A stretch of 6,883 bases of DNA from Aquimarina sp. GTDB taxonomy: Bacteria > Bacteroidota > Bacteroidia > Flavobacteriales > Flavobacteriaceae. The DNA lies in assembly GCA_020628975.1 (NCBI GenBank), contig JAHDEF010000091.1:1-6883 (forward strand), in the 5' to 3' direction. Under the pieces are notes generated by a model. That model was not told the DNA's origin and made no database searches. It saw only the letters and a list, made by a program, of their open reading frames with translations. Made by a program: the position numbers and the translations under genes. This document shows, one piece after another, positions 6,027 to 6,883 of this stretch (positions are counted from its first letter, which is position 1; every line of letters starts with the position of its first letter).

Positions 6027-6067
6027 AAAAGAAAGCATCAAAAATTATTCGCTAATTTTTGATGCTT
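6027..6067 (-). terminator. Intrinsic terminator after the DUF2723 gene
   Basis: A perfect 15-bp inverted repeat (6033-6047 with 6053-6067) closes a five-base loop (GCGAA on the minus strand). On the minus strand it is followed by TCTTTT, and with the two T residues closing the stem this gives a TTTCTTTT tract. It begins 14 bp after the DUF2723 stop, so it should end that transcript. The deacetylase ATG is only 28 bp beyond the T tract. Confidence 0.85.
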
Positions 6068-6081
6068 AACTTGAGGTGTTT

Positions 6082-6883
6082 CTAGTTATTGCTGTTAAGG
6101 CTATCGCTGCTAAGTAGATCAATTTCTTTGGTATCATACTTTTCTTCTTCACTATAAAAGTTAGAGAAATTGTCTAAATGCGCATTGAATTCAATAGCTT
6201 TTTCTCTAGCAAATTGCGTATCGCCATTTATCAACGGAATATCGATAATATTTCTGTAGCGTTCTACTTGCGTTATAATTTCTTCTGCGGCTTGGTATTG
6301 TTTTTCCAAATCTAGACTAGCGAAATAGTCTAGCTTTTCTTGATACTTTTTGGCAAGTTTATTCCATAATTCACGTGCCTTTTCAGTTTCATTAACTTTG
6401 TAATAGCCATCAACAAAAGGTTCTACTAAAGTGTAATATTCATAAAATTCAATAGGCATTTTTGTAACCCCTAATTCAACGATATCTTTTGCCTTGTCAA
6501 GCTTTTTTTCTTGTAATAACCTTTCAAATAATCGAGCTAAAATACCGCGGTAAGAAATGGCATTTCTTCGGGTTTCTACATCGTGATATATGTCGGGGCT
6601 GTCTCCATTACCCCAATCCCATTGCATTACGTTTTCGTACAGTTGGTCACTGTCAATACGTCCCATATCGAAAGGATTATTTTTGTCGACAGGTGTTTTT
6701 ATAGGTACTAGTTGAAAGGTTAACCCTGTAACTTGCAAGTAATCTTTCATCCATAAATAATCATCATCGCCAAATGAGCCACCAGAAAAGTAAATAGGGC
6801 GGTCCCAGTTGTTATTAGCGATAATATCAAGCATCATTAAGCGATTTTTATACAATAAATCGGTATCAACTTTCAGTATAATT
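6082..6883 (-). CDS. DUF2723 (GT117-type) membrane protein, C-terminal fragment
   Basis: The open frame runs past the right edge without a start. It is readable as 266 codons from about 6882, beginning IILKVDTDLLYKNRLMMLD. A TTG at 6855 could be taken as a start, but the frame is open and family-like upstream, so this is a truncated gene. The segment with ANNNWDRPIYFSGG followed by GDDDYLWMKDYLQ is what I recognise from the C-terminal region of flavobacterial DUF2723 proteins, which are about 1,000 residues or longer, with an N-terminal multi-spanning membrane part related to protein O-mannosyltransferases. The visible part has no membrane segments. It is acidic and helical, with a TPR-like stretch (roughly GILARLFERLL through the KARELWNKLAKKY segment) and an acidic Ser/Asn-rich tail ending NSNN. 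A role in envelope or protein glycosylation is a family-level inference; the catalytic part lies outside the window. Confidence 0.82.
   Translation of the reverse strand, partial: IILKVDTDLLYKNRLMMLDIIANNNWDRPIYFSGGSFGDDDYLWMKDYLQVTGLTFQLVPIKTPVDKNNPFDMGRIDSDQLYENVMQWDWGNGDSPDIYHDVETRRNAISYRGILARLFERLLQEKKLDKAKDIVELGVTKMPIEFYEYYTLVEPFVDGYYKVNETEKARELWNKLAKKYQEKLDYFASLDLEKQYQAAEEIITQVERYRNIIDIPLINGDTQFAREKAIEFNAHLDNFSNFYSEEEKYDTKEIDLLSSDSLNSNN

Noticed and set aside
6489..6704. Plus-strand 71-codon open frame opposite the DUF2723 gene.
   Set aside because: Antisense shadow of a well-supported coding region, with no independent start signal.
6853..6855. TTG as the true start of a 257-residue protein at the right edge.
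   Set aside because: The frame stays open to the window edge with family-like residues (KVDTDLLYKNRLMMLD), so the gene is simply cut by the window.

Overview
The window is ordinary chromosomal DNA, most likely from a member of the Bacteroidota, probably Flavobacteriaceae. The evidence is the AT-rich composition, start codons preceded by A/T-rich stretches with no Shine-Dalgarno sequence, promoter-like elements of the Bacteroidota type (TAnnTTTG at -7), and several flavobacterial-looking proteins: a DUF2723-type membrane protein, a small degenerate thioredoxin and a cytoplasmic-looking NodB-family deacetylase. There is no RNA gene, insertion sequence, CRISPR array or phage gene.

Layout from left to right. 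A plus-strand intrinsic terminator (19-43) ends a transcript whose gene lies left of the window. A LysR-type regulator that resembles MetR (42-929, minus) is divergent from a two-gene plus-strand unit: a single-domain rhodanese (1070-1462) and a GNAT acetyltransferase (1470-1910). Their 140-bp shared intergenic region holds a perfect TGAA-N5-TTCA element, the MetR operator consensus known from enterobacteria. A second copy with one mismatch lies exactly 21 bp away. The GNAT gene converges on polA (DNA polymerase I, 1933-4764, minus), which has all three enzymatic domains intact. A 303-bp gap follows, containing a probable polA promoter and a strong hairpin at the predicted 5' end of the polA mRNA. 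Then come a small thioredoxin-fold protein without the catalytic Cys pair (5068-5364, plus) and a polysaccharide deacetylase-family protein (5336-5998, minus). The 3' ends of these last two overlap tail-to-tail by 29 bp. After a 15-bp-stem terminator comes the C-terminal part of a DUF2723-family protein that runs off the right edge (6082-6883, minus).

How the parts fit. The left third looks like a local sulfur-related regulon: a MetR-like sensor controlling itself and a rhodanese/acetyltransferase operon, in the same divergent geometry as metR/metE in E. coli. The remaining genes are housekeeping or envelope-related and show no clear functional link. I do not see an undescribed multi-gene system. 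The observations most worth following up are the MetR-type operator pair, a clamp-binding-like QYSLF motif in the Pol I linker, the polA leader hairpin, and the thioredoxin with a WSESC active site.
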